A stretch of DNA of 64,000 bases, from positions 1,922,001 to 1,986,000 of the forward strand of contig JANCIK010000007.1 in the NCBI GenBank assembly GCA_028532985.1, given 5' to 3'. The stretch comes from Stropharia rugosoannulata (Eukaryota > Basidiomycota > Agaricomycetes > Agaricales > Strophariaceae). Under the pieces are notes generated by a model that made no database searches, had not been told where the DNA came from, and saw nothing but the letters and a program-made list of their open reading frames with translations. Positions 46,696-59,000 of the stretch are shown piece by piece. Positions within the stretch are counted from its first letter, which is position 1, and each line of letters begins with the position of its first letter. A program made the translations under genes and the position numbers.

Positions 46696-48843
46696 TTAAC
46701 TTGAAGCTGCGGTGACATTTTTCTCAGCTTCAATGCCAGAACCCTCTGCATTACGAGTAGTGACTTGTTGTAGACCCCACGTTTCGTCCAATGCCTTTCG
46801 CATTTCTACCTCTTGCATGACTACACAGGAAAAAAGGCCCACCGAAGAGATACCAATCATAGTATACCAAATGTTCCTGAGCCCATTTGCAAAGACGCTT
46901 TGAACCTCCAGGCGTGTTACAGCAGATAGTGCTGGAATCTCCCTTATCAGCGCGTACACTGATTGTGAGCCTGATACACTAGTGACAATGCCTGATGGAA
47001 GGCCCTTTGCGAGTGTATTTTGTAGAGTTGCTCCTCCAATGACTGTTCCCCAGTTCTGGATCAGAATTTGTTAATCAGTTACGCTTCATAAAAAAGGAAA
47101 AGCGGTGGTGTACCTGCGCAAGGACCCTGACAAATGTAAAGAAAGAGAGCGCCCGAGAGTTATTGGAAAAGGGTAGTGGAGCCATTACCGGAAACTGAGT
47201 CGAAATCCATAAAATGCCAAGGCCTATACCGAGAACAATTTGAAAAGAGACAATTGCCCCTGTACGGCTGTCGGGGTGCAGGAGCGTCAGCAACCCAAAT
47301 CCAACGATAATGAACACCCAGCCTATAAAGTTCTGGACACGATATCGTTTGAAGTACTCAATGGAAACACCGGTGAGAATTGCAACAAAAGGAATGATTA
47401 GCGCCAGGCTAAGTATGTCTACTCCCGATCTCACAGGAGACGAGAGCTTGCATGCTTGAAAGTAGACAGGAAGATAGACTAGACATATAGATATTAGCCT
47501 TGGGCAGGTAGATGCAGAACTACATATCGCACAGATTGCAGCCATAGACACTAGCCCGTGTATAAGGGTTGCGGTGTACCTGCAAGTTATGTTTAGAAAG
47601 AAAGAAATGGGGCCCAACTCAGAAACAAATACTGACCCGCTTAGCGTGGTTCTGTTCAGAATGAACCGGGGGATCTGTTTATAAAATCAATGCCTATACG
47701 AGAGCGATTGCGGACTGCTTACTGTGGGGTATTTTGCAGACGTGAATTCCAGTGCGAGAAAGCTGAGAATGCATATAGGTCCTACAATAAGCGGTACCAG
47801 AACTTTGAAAGACGTCCATGGAAATTGATTGCCTCCCCACGCCAACGCAAGGCTCAATGCGGTTGTACCAGAGATGATGAGCAATAGGCCACTTCGCACA
47901 GGAATAAGTACAAGGGTAAACTGTTGGTTGGCAAGCTAAAGGTATGCTTACAGCCAATCCATTTCTTTTACCATATTCTTGAAGGGCTCGCGAGGCGCTC
48001 GTACCTTTAGGAAGAGGAGTGACAATATGAAGGCCAGGCCACATATGGGTATGTTGAGATAGAACAGCCACCGCCAAGAGTGCGACTGTCCCAAAGAGCC
48101 TCCAATGGGTGGTCCAATAGCACTGTACGTATTACACTGGCCCGTAAGTATACAAGCAGTGAAGTCAATGATCAGGTAATGGCATCATACCATGCTAGCG
48201 CCCAAACACTTTTCAAGACGTAACGGTCAGCGCTCGATCGACCTTGAACAGTGTTACCTCACGATGCGATGATTCCCAGAAATTTGCCTCGTTCAGGAAG
48301 TGGTACCAAGTCGGAATATATGATTTCTGTGATGGAAAGACATCCACCGCCGCCAATTCCTTGCACAACTACAAAGATATGGAGCTCGAGCGAGATGACA
48401 AAGGCGTGGGCCTACATACCTCTCCCAGAAATCAACATATTCATATTAACAGCTGATCCAGAGATTGCAGAGCCAAGAGCAAATAGGACTATCGATCCTA
48501 GGAGAACAGGTTTCCGTCCTATTGTCGACGCGAGTCCTCCAATAAGGGGGATACTTGCAGTTGACGCAATAGTGTAAGCACTCCCAACCCATATGAAGTT
48601 GGATGCACGAAGATTTTCGACTATTGCTGGGAGCGCTGTAGCAATGGCTGTCTAAGAGAAAGGGATGGCACATGTCAGTGCGTGGTCGTAACGTAGCAAC
48701 TTCAGGTAACTGACTAGGTCGAAAGCAGGCAAAAAATCGACCATAAGATTTGCAACGAAAACGAGCCAGAATCGCGAGTCACGACGAGACTCAGAGAAAT
48801 CATTGTCAGTCTGGGTAGTGAGTGCATCCTTGTCTTCGGGCAT
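46696..48843 (-). CDS. MFS transporter, DHA2-like drug:proton antiporter
   Basis: Multi-exon gene. The start at 48843 gives MPEDKDALTTQTDNDFSESR, then the first helix RFWLVFVANLMVDFLPAFDL. The following exons read TAIATALPAIVENL, FIWVGSAYTIASTASIPLIG, LASTIGRKPVLLGSIVLFAL and GRGIQGIGGGGCLSI, the classic DHA2 motif set. Later helices include IGPPIGGSLGQSHSWRWLFY with LNIPICGL, LISGTTALSLALAWGGNQFP, FIGWVFIIVGFGLLTLL, an NWGTVIGGATLQNTL motif and SVGLFSCVVMQEVEMRKALD near the end. Fourteen spans are likely. By family it exports toxic or self-made small molecules from the plasma membrane. An upstream in-frame ATG at 48945 is less likely. Confidence 0.82.
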
Positions 48844-49982
48844 ACTGATTTGAGAACGAAGGAAGGTCGAAATGACCTTACACGTTGACTCCACCACTTC
48901 TTTTGTCTCACACGGACAAAAATAGTAGGTCCATTGATGTCGCATATCTAGTAGTTTCGTCTATTCCGAACATCCATCATAGAGCAAAGATAGAAAGAAC
49001 CAGTTGAGAATCAGTTGGGAGATGAAGATGTTCATCTGCCAGATCATGTCACGGTGGGAAGAAGTTTGAACAGTCTGACTGTTAATATTCGGGCACAAAT
49101 AGAGACAAATAAGTGACCTGTCCGAGTCGGACTGTCCATGGACACTCGGAGGGGCGGACTCTCGAATACCGGAACGTCCTCGTTCATGATCAAACAATAT
49201 TATATTTGGCTTATATGTATGTAATTTTATAAGAAAGAATGATAGATACCATTCAAATCCCAATCCAATCATGATTCATGAAACTATACAGAAGTAAGAT
49301 GAGGTCCCCGGCTTCCATCTGTGCAGCTCAACTTCCACCAAAGTAGCAGCCCTCTCCCCCTTCTTGACTGCTCAAGTACTCGCCTCCAACTCGCTTCTTT
49401 GGCTTGATTCGTCCACAATCACCCCCACCATATATCTGATGGTCCGTGTTTTCCAGGCGAGAAGCATTGCTGTCCTATACCTTTGGGCCAACTCGTACCA
49501 TCAAATCAGATTGGGCGAGTAGATTTAGTGAGCAGAAAGAGAAAAGCATTTGCCCTGTTTTGAGCTTGGAGGAGAGCAAGAGAAAGGACGGGGTCCTTTC
49601 AAGTCTCAGATCCACGGTGACCGGTGACCGGTGACCTCCGGCGGTTTCATTGTCGTTCGTGTGCCGTTCCCGATATATTTTAAAGTTCAGGGCGGAATTT
49701 CAAAAGTGCTCAACTATCGACGTAGGTTCGGAGCAAGCCGCCGGTTGCTCCGGCGCGAGCGCAAGCAGCGGCACCTTCGCAGAAGGGGCTTGCTTCAGAG
49801 TCCATCAAAAAAATATGATCACTGTTCATCGACGCTATACCTCAAGACTCGGTGCTCACCCTAATTAAAAACACAAATTATATACTGAATATACATTGAA
49901 ACAACACAATGTACTATAAAACATTTGTTATTCCTGTGCGGTAAGCCTTGAGTTTACAGTAGATCATTCTACATTTGTATTC
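48844..49982. other. Intergenic
   Basis: No gene recognised. A triple GGTGACC microrepeat occurs at 49616-49636. Probably holds the promoter of the MFS transporter and the 3' region of the MYND gene. Confidence 0.5.
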
Positions 49983-51258
49983 CTAATTCTTTTGTCCTTC
50001 AGAGGGCTTGTCATGCAATCGCCAGAAGTGCTTATGAATACCGGCATCCATGACTGACATTGACGGAGGGATCATAGGGAGCTCTTCCACATACCGCGCT
50101 ACGTTAATGCCCACATATTTACCGAGCGCGTCTTGCGGGAGGTGTACTCTAAGCCTCGTCAGGTTCTTGGTGTCTTCTTGTATGCGACCGTTGAGCAAGC
50201 TAACCAGACTATAAGCCAGCGGCTCGGCACGAGTGAGCAGGTTATGTGACGTACTAACAAAACATCCTTTCCAAGGGCGCTTGTTCCGATGCTTTAAGGG
50301 GCTGGACAGCCTTTTTGATTAGATCGTGGTGCTGGTTCCTAGCGCAGCGCACAGAGATTTCATCAACGGTCACTGGCCCCATGATAATTTGCTCCGTTCC
50401 GTCCATATGGAAGTCTATAATCCCAACAGCTAAGACCTCTTTCGAATAATATTCCTCCGTCCAGTGAAGGTCAAGGTTGCCATCTCGCTTTACCAGGGCC
50501 AGAAATTTTGCACCAGCCCATACTTTTTCTCGTCCCGAGTCCATAAAAACAGCAGGGTCAAGCGCGCGCATTCCTCGTATCTGGAGCATGCCCTCGACAC
50601 CATTGGGATAGTCGGCCACCTTGCTCTTCCCAGTAGCAAGGCTTTTTACGATTTCCAGGGGGGGCTCAACGCTCAGATCGCACCGCGAGATATTGACTTT
50701 GTCAAACGTGAACTCTGTATCCACGCCTTGTGAAGCGACGAATATCTGGCGAAACATATGCGAGGTAGATGGATCGCTCAGAAAAGTGTGTACTAGCTTG
50801 AAAGAAATGGGGACCTTTGACTGTTTACATTCTTTCTTGTGTATCACCTTAATGCGCATTGCGCTTTATCAGCCGGTGCCATTCACTGAGTACAAGTTAT
50901 TTACTCACCAGTGTCTTTTCTGACACTACAGATCAAATATAAATACGTCAATGGATCATGGGACCAAAATAAAAGAGCATACCTCTTGCGCACAGTATAC
51001 CGCGATCTTGCACTTTCACGGGTTAATCAAGATGTATCACAGAAATTAAAGAGACCAAAATACCTTGGAACAAATCATCATATTCCGCAGCGCACCACCC
51101 CATCTGCAGCCAGAACAGACTACAACGTTTCTGTTCTGGCGCAGGTACTTCATCGAGCTCGGGGCGAGTGTCATCAATTCACCAGGTTTGTCTGGCCTCG
51201 TCCATGCCTTTTCTCTCTTATCCGCTGATGATGTAGATGGATTATCTCGCTTCTTCAT
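49983..51258 (-). CDS. MYND zinc-finger protein, tandem copy A
   Basis: The first exon (MKKRDNPSTSSADKREKAW, SSMKYLRQNRNVVVCSGCRW) begins a MYND zinc finger that continues over three small exons: VVCSGC, MMICSK, CKIAVYCAQE, CQKRH, VIHKKECK. The C-terminal domain follows (FKLVHTFLSDPSTSHMFRQI, GVDTEFTFDKVNISRCDL, YPNGVEGMLQIRGMRALDPA, VGIIDFHMDG) and, after an intron with a GTACGT donor near 50247, LVSLLNGRIQEDTKNLTRL to a stop at 49983. MYND domains bind proline-rich peptides; the fused C-terminal domain is an Agaricomycete type I cannot name. At the fourth exon the acceptor in this copy is one base short compared with copy B, so splicing must use an upstream AG, adding CAMRIK and replacing the usual Trp of the finger by Cys. 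Confidence 0.7.
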
Positions 51259-52079
51259 ATCGGCTTGTATTCGATGAGCTTATTGGCCTACGTGCAGAGT
51301 GTTTAACGGTCACAAAGTAATGACTGTGAAGACGTTACTTGCCAGAGGGGATGGGAAGGCGGTTTGTGGGAGGCGTTGGGCAATGTATTAGCAATGCGAT
51401 TTTAATATATGGCGAATGGCCGGTGAGGTCGATTAGTGAACTTTATGTAAATGCGAATTGACAGATTGGCCCTGCTTATTATAAGCGTGGCAATCGACTT
51501 CATATGAGCCCTGTGACTTGCTTCTCAGAGGCCAGCTTCTAAGCATCGTCCAATTTGAAGTGGTAGTACCGCACGGCAGACACGAATGTCAAAAGCTTGA
51601 CTACGATTCTGTGGATGTCGATGCGAGCTCGGGGAGTAGAGACTGCTCATGTTTCGTTTAACATAGGTCAGAATTCTAAACTTATCGAATTCACACATTA
51701 ATGACATTTCTGATAAGTATCACATTATTACATGGTATATATCCTTCCTGGCAAAACGTCAGAAAACGCCAAAAGTAGCCAAAATCATACAAAGGGAAAC
51801 CGTCACACCAGCACCAACCCATTAATGATTATTCGATCTTCTCCTCATGCCAAAATCTCCCGCGGTGTTGGTGCAGATATTTCAACGAGCTAATGGAAAG
51901 TGCGAATGTATACAGCCGACTTTACCAATGTTAGGTGGGAAACGTTGAGAGCAGTGACTACTGACCAGTGAAGATTGAATCAGCAATAAAATTGATCGAT
52001 TGAAGTATTTTACAGTATAATACATATGCATTGCGTTCCTAGTCCACTTCATCGCCAGAAGAATTCTCATGCGCTCACC
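51259..52079. other. Spacer between the tandem MYND copies
   Basis: The stretch 51290-51850 is recognisably homologous to 53360-53880 (shared GTGAAGACGTTACTTG, AATGTCAAAAGCTTGACTAC, CATTAATGA near the ends), showing that the duplicated unit of about 2.05 kb includes the upstream region. No gene is seen in it. Confidence 0.7.
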
Positions 52080-53310
52080 AGAAGTACGTGTGCATGCGGC
52101 CATTCATGCCTGACACCGCCGGTGGGATCAAAGGGAGCTCTACCACATATCGAGCCACGTTAATACCCACATATTTACCGAGCGCGTCTTGCGGGAGGTG
52201 TACTCTAAGTCTGGTCAGATTCTTCGTGTCGTCCTGTATGCGACCATTGAGCAAACTAGCCAGACCACAAATCAGCAGCTCGGTATGAATGAGCCTGAGG
52301 ATGTACGTAGTCGTTCCAAGGGCGATTGCGATTGTTCCGATGCCCTAGGGGACCTGAGAGAGTTGCTGATTAGGTCATTGTGCTGGTCCCTAGCGCAGTG
52401 CAACGAGATTTCGTCGACCACAGTTGGTCCTGTAATGACTTGCCCATATGAAAGTCTATAACCCCCGTAGCTATGGCCTCTTTCGCATAGTATGCCTCCG
52501 TCCAGTGAAGATTAAGGTCGTAATCTCGCTTCACCTCCGCCAGCAATTTTGCTCCAGCCCATATCTTTTCCCTTCCTGAGTCCATGAAAACAGCCGGGTC
52601 AAGCGCATGCATTCTTCGTATCTGGAGCATTCCCTCAACGCCGTTGGGATAGTCCGCGACCTTGTTCCTCCCACTAGCAAGGCTTTTTACAACTTCTAAG
52701 GACGGCTCGATGCTCAGATCGCATCGTGAGATGTGAACATTGTTGAATGTGAACTCTGTATCCACACCCTGAGAAGCGATGAATATTTGGCGCAAGATGT
52801 GCGAGGTGGATGGGTCGCTTAGAAAGGTGTGAACTAGCTTGAAAGATAAAGGGATCTTTGGCTATTTACATTCTTTCTTGTGTATAACCCTAGCGCGCAG
52901 GTGCGCTTGATCAGCCGGTGACATTCCCCGGGTGCTTTCGCACTCACCAGTGCATTTTCTGACACTACAGATTAAGGTGGAATATGTCAGTGAATTATGG
53001 GGATAATGAATGAAAAGAGCTCTACCTGTTGCGCACAGTATACCGCGATCTTGCACTAAGAACCGTTACCGGGTAACCTTGGTGTCTCATTCAAATACAA
53101 GGAGACAAATACCTTTGAACATATCATCATAGTCTGCAGCGAGCCGCCCGTTTTGCAGCCTACACAGATCACAATGTTTCTGTGCTGTCGCAGGTATTTC
53201 ATCGAGCTTGGGGGGAGCGTCATTAATTCACCTAGCTTCGCTGGTTTCTTCCATGCTTTAACTTCTTTATGGTCCGGCAAGGGTGCAGACCGAATATCCC
53301 GCCTCCTCAT
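52080..53310 (-). pseudogene. MYND zinc-finger gene, tandem copy B, broken
   Basis: A diverged duplicate of copy A. The first exon (SSMKYLRQHRNIVICVGCKT, MMICSK) and the small zinc-finger exons are intact, and its acceptor even restores the canonical CQKMHW-VIHKKEC pattern. Directly after HKKECK a TAG stop stands where copy A has CAG (near 52861). Further down a roughly 10-bp deletion after IDFHM (near 52450) shifts the frame, and the AG acceptor in front of SLLNGRI is replaced by GG (near 52263). The C-terminal exon (LTRLRVHLPQDALGKYVGIN) is otherwise conserved and would end at 52060-52080. Three independent lesions argue for loss of function; a truncated MYND-only product is still possible. 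Confidence 0.75.
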
Positions 53311-54407
53311 ATTGGTTTGTATCCGTCGAATTTAAATTTACTGGCCTTGGCTCCGAGGGTTACACAGCTGCAAAGCAGCGAGTGTGAAGACGTTACTTGG
53401 GAGAGGGGATGGAAAGAAGATTGGTGGGAAGCGTTAAGCAATGGATTAGTGAGATTCGTACATATATATGGCTGGTGAACTTTTATGTAAATGCGGCGAG
53501 TTAACAGGTTGGCTTGACCATTATAAGCGTGGCAATTGAATCAAATGAGCTGTGTCCTGCTTCTAAGTTCTAAGCATCGTCCAAGTTGAAGAAATAACGT
53601 ATGGGAGCCCCGAATGTCAAAAGCTTGACTACGAGTCAGTAGCTGTCGATGCGAGTAGGGCAGGATGTACTGTCCATGTCGTTTAACATGGGTCAGAGTT
53701 CTAAACTTACTTATCCCACAAATCAATGACATTCCCACAAAGTATCACATCACTACATGGTATCCTTCCTGGAAAAACGTCAGAGAGTTCCAAGAACAGC
53801 AGAAATGATACAAAGGGAAATTAACACACCAGCACCAGCCCATTAACGATTATTTGACCTTTTCCTCCTTCACCCTTCCCTTGCCGCATTCCGCCGCTCC
53901 TCAGCGCCAAAATCTCCTGCAGCGCAGCGACTAGTAGAGGTATTCACACACTCGCAAACGGGGGAGCGTCCACCGCATATATATACTTCGTAGGGAAATA
54001 CAGCAGTGTCAACATTCCCCTCGTACACCGCCTGCAGCTCATCCTCCACGTCGTCCCGCACATCTGCGTGTGCAGCCATCTTTTTGAAATAGTGTACGAG
54101 TTCCGCGAAGCTCACGAGCGTGTCCTGACTCCCCTATGCGTCCCCGAGCGGCCCCCGCCGTGGGAGCTCGCCGAGCTGCCTGTCGGATTCAGAGACGAGG
54201 CATAGTGCTTTGATAGTCCTGCTTTGATGCTCCAGTTTAAAATATAGCCTCCCCAGACACCGTGTCTTCGTTTAGTGTAGAGTAATCATGAAGGATGAAG
54301 ACAGAGCATTAACGTGGTGTGCACTCCATGACGCCAGTTTGTGACTCATTCGGCTATGGAACGATTGCGTAAATGATTATGTAACGTGCCAGAGCCTGAT
54401 CAACATC
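53311..54407. other. Intergenic, upstream of MYND copy B
   Basis: The first 550 bp are the upstream part of the tandem duplication. An 81-codon minus-strand frame at 53870-54115 (MSFAELVHYFKKMAAHADVR) lies in sequence absent from the copy A unit; it is coding-like but unrecognised. Confidence 0.5.
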
Positions 54408-54505
54408 GGGCACATGGTGTAGTTGGTTATCACGCTCGCTTAGCATGTCACAGTTCTTATGTGATGATTTGCGAGAGGTGTTGGGTTCAATTCCCAATGT
54501 GTCCA
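54408..54505 (+). tRNA. tRNA-Ala (anticodon AGC), intron-containing, second copy
   Basis: The exons match the minus-strand copy at 565-653: GGGCACATGGTGTAGTTGG, anticodon stem CTCGC/GCGAG with loop TTAGCA, and T-arm GGGTTCAATTCCC. The acceptor stem GGGCACA/TGTGTCC is fully paired apart from one G-U. The intron (from about 54447, GTCACAGTTCTTATGTGATG) is longer than in the other copy, unrelated in sequence, and can fold (TCACA/TGTGA). Confidence 0.9.
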
Positions 54506-56011
54506 TTATTTTTGGCATATTCCAGTACCGATGCCGTTGTGTTTATACGGTTTATACTGTTTACATAATACATAGTGAAGTGTAGACTCCGAACTCGCGT
54601 CCTTCGAATAGGAGCTTCGTCTTCAGGAGCTCAATCATTTGAAATACACCATGTTCCAGTCCGTGATCCGTTGGGGGGTTTGTTGCCGTGCCTGGTTCTA
54701 ACATTTATTGGGCAGTTCGTATCCACCCAGATCCCCAAATTCTTTCCTGGAATCATGACACATGCATACAAATGCATACGTGCCCATTGCACAGTATAAG
54801 ATGTGCAGTACGTATGGTAGTAGTAATGGACGCCCTAGGCGTGAATGCATTTTGACTGTTATGCACACTTGTTCGGCTCATCTAAACAGTCGCCCCTTAC
54901 TTATCGTGTAGATTAGCGCCCAATGCCGTTGACGCTGATAATTACATACGCAATTCCTCTAATCGCATACAACTCGACGGCCCCGAGTGGTAAGGATTAC
55001 AGTAAGCAACACTGAATTGCGTAGGCAATGGGGGTGGGAAAATAGAGCGCTTCTCTGCGCAGCGAAAAGGTCGCGCACCGGGCTCTTGTCGTACGATTGG
55101 CAGACCCAGCGGACCCGCGAAAGCCCAAGAGAAAGAATGCTGCGCGCTCATTGGGTCATACACATGGGCAGGGTGCTTCGTCTGTTCAGTCTGGCAGCCC
55201 AGCTCATTTTTCACCCTGTGGAAGGAGGCGATAAAGGTGTTCGCTTGTCGCGAAGAATGGAGGTGTCATGCAAGCAAAGATAGAGCGCCAGACAGATTTG
55301 GGTGGATTGGCCGGTGTATTGCTGGGTTGTATTGGACGTAGAGCGAGCGGTGGACGGCTTGCTTGCGTGGATAGAGTGCGGGACGCTATTTCAGGTGATA
55401 ATGGCGCATATATGCGGCTAATTGGTGAATATATGCGCCCTGAAACGCTTCTGGGCAATGTATTCTGGGAGTAGTGTGCGGCAGTTATCATGGCGCACCG
55501 AGAGTCCCGGCCTGTGGCTGCGCACGTTTACCAGAGAAAGGGTTACCTGGGTAAAGCAGAGAAGCCTTGTACAGGCCCAAGTAGAGGATGAAGTGAGTGA
55601 CGGCGACGTGAGAGTGGAAGGATGCGAATAGCACCATAAATTTTCGCCGTCGCGCCTCGGAGTATTGGACGACGGATCAGAGAACTAGCCAATCGGAGGC
55701 GGTGCACAGGCTCTGAAGTCTGTTTTTTTGTACAGCTGCCCACGATGCGGGGGCACAGGGCCCGACAGATATCGGACGATGAGGGGCGCTAGGACGATTG
55801 GGGAGCGGCTGGTGGCTGGTGCGAGCTGATGTGGGCCGAGAATGAGCGTGCATTATCCGTGCGAATTTTGGGGGCGGTCGTGAATTTTGAATGTTTTGGA
55901 CAGTAATCGCACCAGATCTGGTTTCTAAATCGGACCAGGGTCTTTCGCATTTTCTTTTATATATCAACCCACTTTCTGCCTCTCCACCCACCTCTCTTTT
56001 CTCCCTCCATC
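54506..56011. other. Intergenic, promoter side of ATP-citrate lyase
   Basis: No gene can be supported. Several 70-105 codon frames on both strands (e.g. 54987-55283, 55204-55491) overlap each other and lack recognisable content. The stretch just before 56012, with a TATA-like TTTTATATATCAACC near 55955 and pyrimidine-rich leader, looks like the ATP-citrate lyase promoter. Confidence 0.5.
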
Positions 56012-59000
56012 ATGTCCTCCAAAGGTAATCCGCCACGCGTCGTCGCCCCGCCCTTGCTCACCGTCTTCCACAGCCATCCGCGAGTACGACGCCAAGCTCC
56101 TCCTCGCCTACTGGCTCGAACGCGCGCCCCCCGTCGCCCCCCACGCCCAGGTCAAGACCAAGTTCCAGTACCCCGCCGTCAAGGTCGCGCAGATCTCATG
56201 GGACGCTGAGACCAACTCCATCACCCCAGACACCAAGCTCCCCGGCTGGGTCTTCAACACCAAGCTCGTCGCAAAGCCCGACCAGCTCATCAAGCGTCGT
56301 GGTAAGGCTGGTCTCCTCGCCCTGAACAAAACCTGGGACGAGGCAAAGCCCTGGATCGCTGCGCGCGCCGGAAAACCCCAGAAGGTAGGTCTCGTGCACT
56401 GTATTTTTGTGTTCCCCGCCGCGCTTAATCGGCCTCGCTGCATCGATCAATGCAACGTGGGCTTTATCCATCTCATCGCGATGTATATCGCCCTGTGTTT
56501 GGACCCTGCATAGATGCCGTACAGGCCTCGCGATGCAGTTGAGGCTTTTTACGCCTGGCGGCTACGCGCCCTACAAAACTGTACACGTGATGGGTTAATT
56601 GACAATCGATTTCATTTTAGGTTGAGGCCATTACTGGTACCCTAAACAACTTCATCGTCGAGCCCTTCCTTCCCCATCCTTCGAACACCGAGTACTATGT
56701 CTGCATCACCTCCGCTCGCGAGGGAGATTCAATCCTCTTCACACACGAGGGAGGTGTTGACATCGGCGATGTCGATGCCAAGGCCCTAGTCCTCAATATT
56801 CCGGTCACCCAACCTTTCCCTTCCCGCGAGACTATCGCCCAAACCCTGCTCACTCACGTGCCTGCAGAGAAGAAGGAAACTCTCGTCGACTTCCTCATCC
56901 GCCTCTACAGTGTATATGTCGACCTCCACTTCGCCTACCTCGAGATCAACCCCCTCGTGGTCCTTGACGCTGTCAATGGCGGTGAACCACAAGTCTGCTA
57001 TCTGGACATGGCTGCCAAGCTCGACCAGACTGCGGAGAGCATCTGCGGTCCCAAGTGGGCTATCGCTCGCGACCTCTCTGTTTACGAGCGAAACGAAGAC
57101 GATGCTACCAAGACCGCTTCCGCCAAGGGTGGTAAAGTCTCTGCCGATCGTGGACCCCCTATGGTACATTAACCCGAAATGTTCATTTTGTACGTATGCT
57201 GATGAGCACTTTATCGCATCATAGGTCTGGCCCGCACCTTTCGGCCGCGATTTGACCAAGGAAGAAGCGTACATCCAAAAACTTGATGCATCTACCGGTG
57301 CATCGCTCAAGCTCACCGTGCTGAACCCTGAAGGCCGTATCTGGACGATGGTTGCCGGTGGTGGTGCTAGTGTCGTCTACTCCGATGCGATTGCTGCTCA
57401 CGGCTACGCTGATGAGCTCGCCAACTACGGTGAATACAGTGGTGCCCCCACTGAAGGTCAGACTTACGAGTATGCGAAGACCATTAGTGAGTTTCATGCC
57501 TCTATCAACTGTTTTAGTAAATATTAATATGCTCTGAACAGTTGACCTGATCACTCGTGGCACTCCTAACCCCAAGGGCAAAATTCTGATCATTGGTGGA
57601 GGTATTGCCAACTTCACCAACGTTGCTGCTACATTCAAGGGCATCATCCGAGCCCTCAAGGAGTACAAGAACCAGCTTATCAGCCATCAGGTCAAGATTT
57701 TCGTTCGCCGTGGAGGTCCCAACTACCAAGAGGGTCTCAAGGCCATGCGCCTGCTCGGTGAGAGTTTGGGCGTCCCCATCCGCGTTTTCGGTCCCGACAC
57801 CCACATCACTGAGATTGTCCCCCTGGCCCTTGGAATTGATATCAGCAAGACCAAGGCGAGCAACGCTGGTCTCAACGGACTCAAGTCTGTTCAGGTCGAT
57901 ACTCCCCCCGCGCAGGTGGCCCCCGCTGGCGAGCCAGGCTCTGCTGTTGGCTCTATACACCCTGACGGTGAACGTACTCAGCCCTCTGACGTTCTTGTCC
58001 ATTTCGACACCAAGGGAAGCACTGCCCGTCCCTCGTATAGGCCGTTCGATGCCAACACCCGCTCGTTCGTGTACGGTCTCCAGCCCCGTGCCATCCAGGG
58101 CATGCTCGACTTCGACTACTCGTGTGGTCGCGAGACTCCCTCCGTCGCTGCCATGATCTACCCCTTCGGCGGCCACCACATCCAGAAGTTCTACTGGGGA
58201 ACCAAGGAGACCCTCCTCCCCGTGTACACTACCTTCAAGGAGGCCGTCGCTAAGCACCCCGATGTTGATGTTGTTGTCAACTTTGCCAGCTCGCGTAGTG
58301 TTTACTCGAGTACTCTCGAGTGTCTCGAGTTCCCTCAGATTAAGGCCCTCGCTTTGATCGCTGAGGGTGTTCCTGAGCGTCATGCTCGTGAGATCCTCTG
58401 GAAGGCGCAACAGAAGGGCGTTCTCATCATCGGCCCTGCCACTGTCGGTGGAATCAAGCCTGGATGCTTCAGGATCGGTAACTCTGGAGGGTGAGTTATT
58501 TTTCCAGCGGTCTTTTTGAATTTGAAGCTAATGCTTTTTCTCTTTCGTCTTCAGTATGATGGACAACATCATTGCTTCCAAGCTCTACCGCCCTGGATCC
58601 GTCGGCTACGTCTCCAAGTCTGGAGGCATGTCCAATGAGCTTAACAACATCCTCTCCCTCGTCACCAACGGTACATACGAAGGTATCGCCATCGGTGGTG
58701 ATCGCTATCCTGGATCCACCTTCATTGACCATCTCCTGCGCTACGAGCAAGACCCTGAATGCAAGATGCTCGTCCTCCTCGGTGAAGTCGGTGGTATTGA
58801 AGAGTACCGTGTCATTGAGGCAGTCAAAAAGGGCATCATTCGCAAGCCCATCGTCGCCTGGGCTATCGGAACTTGCGCGAAGATGTTCACCACCGAGGTG
58901 CAGTTCGGACACGCCGGTTCTATGGCTAACAGCGATCTCGAGACTGCCGATGCCAAGAACAAGGCCATGCGCGACGCAGGCTTCATCGTCCCCGACACCT

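Noticed and set aside
31000..49000. A single dedicated biosynthetic cluster spanning P450, decarboxylase, GNAT and MFS genes
   Set aside because: Strands alternate, a SUR2-type lipid gene and lineage-specific membrane proteins intervene, and no core synthase is present; kept only as a hypothesis.
52850..52910. A one-base frameshift in MYND copy B relative to copy A at the fourth exon
   Set aside because: Using the AG directly before GGTTATACAC, copy B reads the canonical zinc finger; the odd copy at this point is A, so this difference is not counted as a lesion of B.
57514..58410. 298-codon minus-strand open frame inside ATP-citrate lyase (and a similar 278-codon one at 58496-59332)
   Set aside because: These are antisense shadows of a strongly conserved coding region with high GC third positions; they have no family features.
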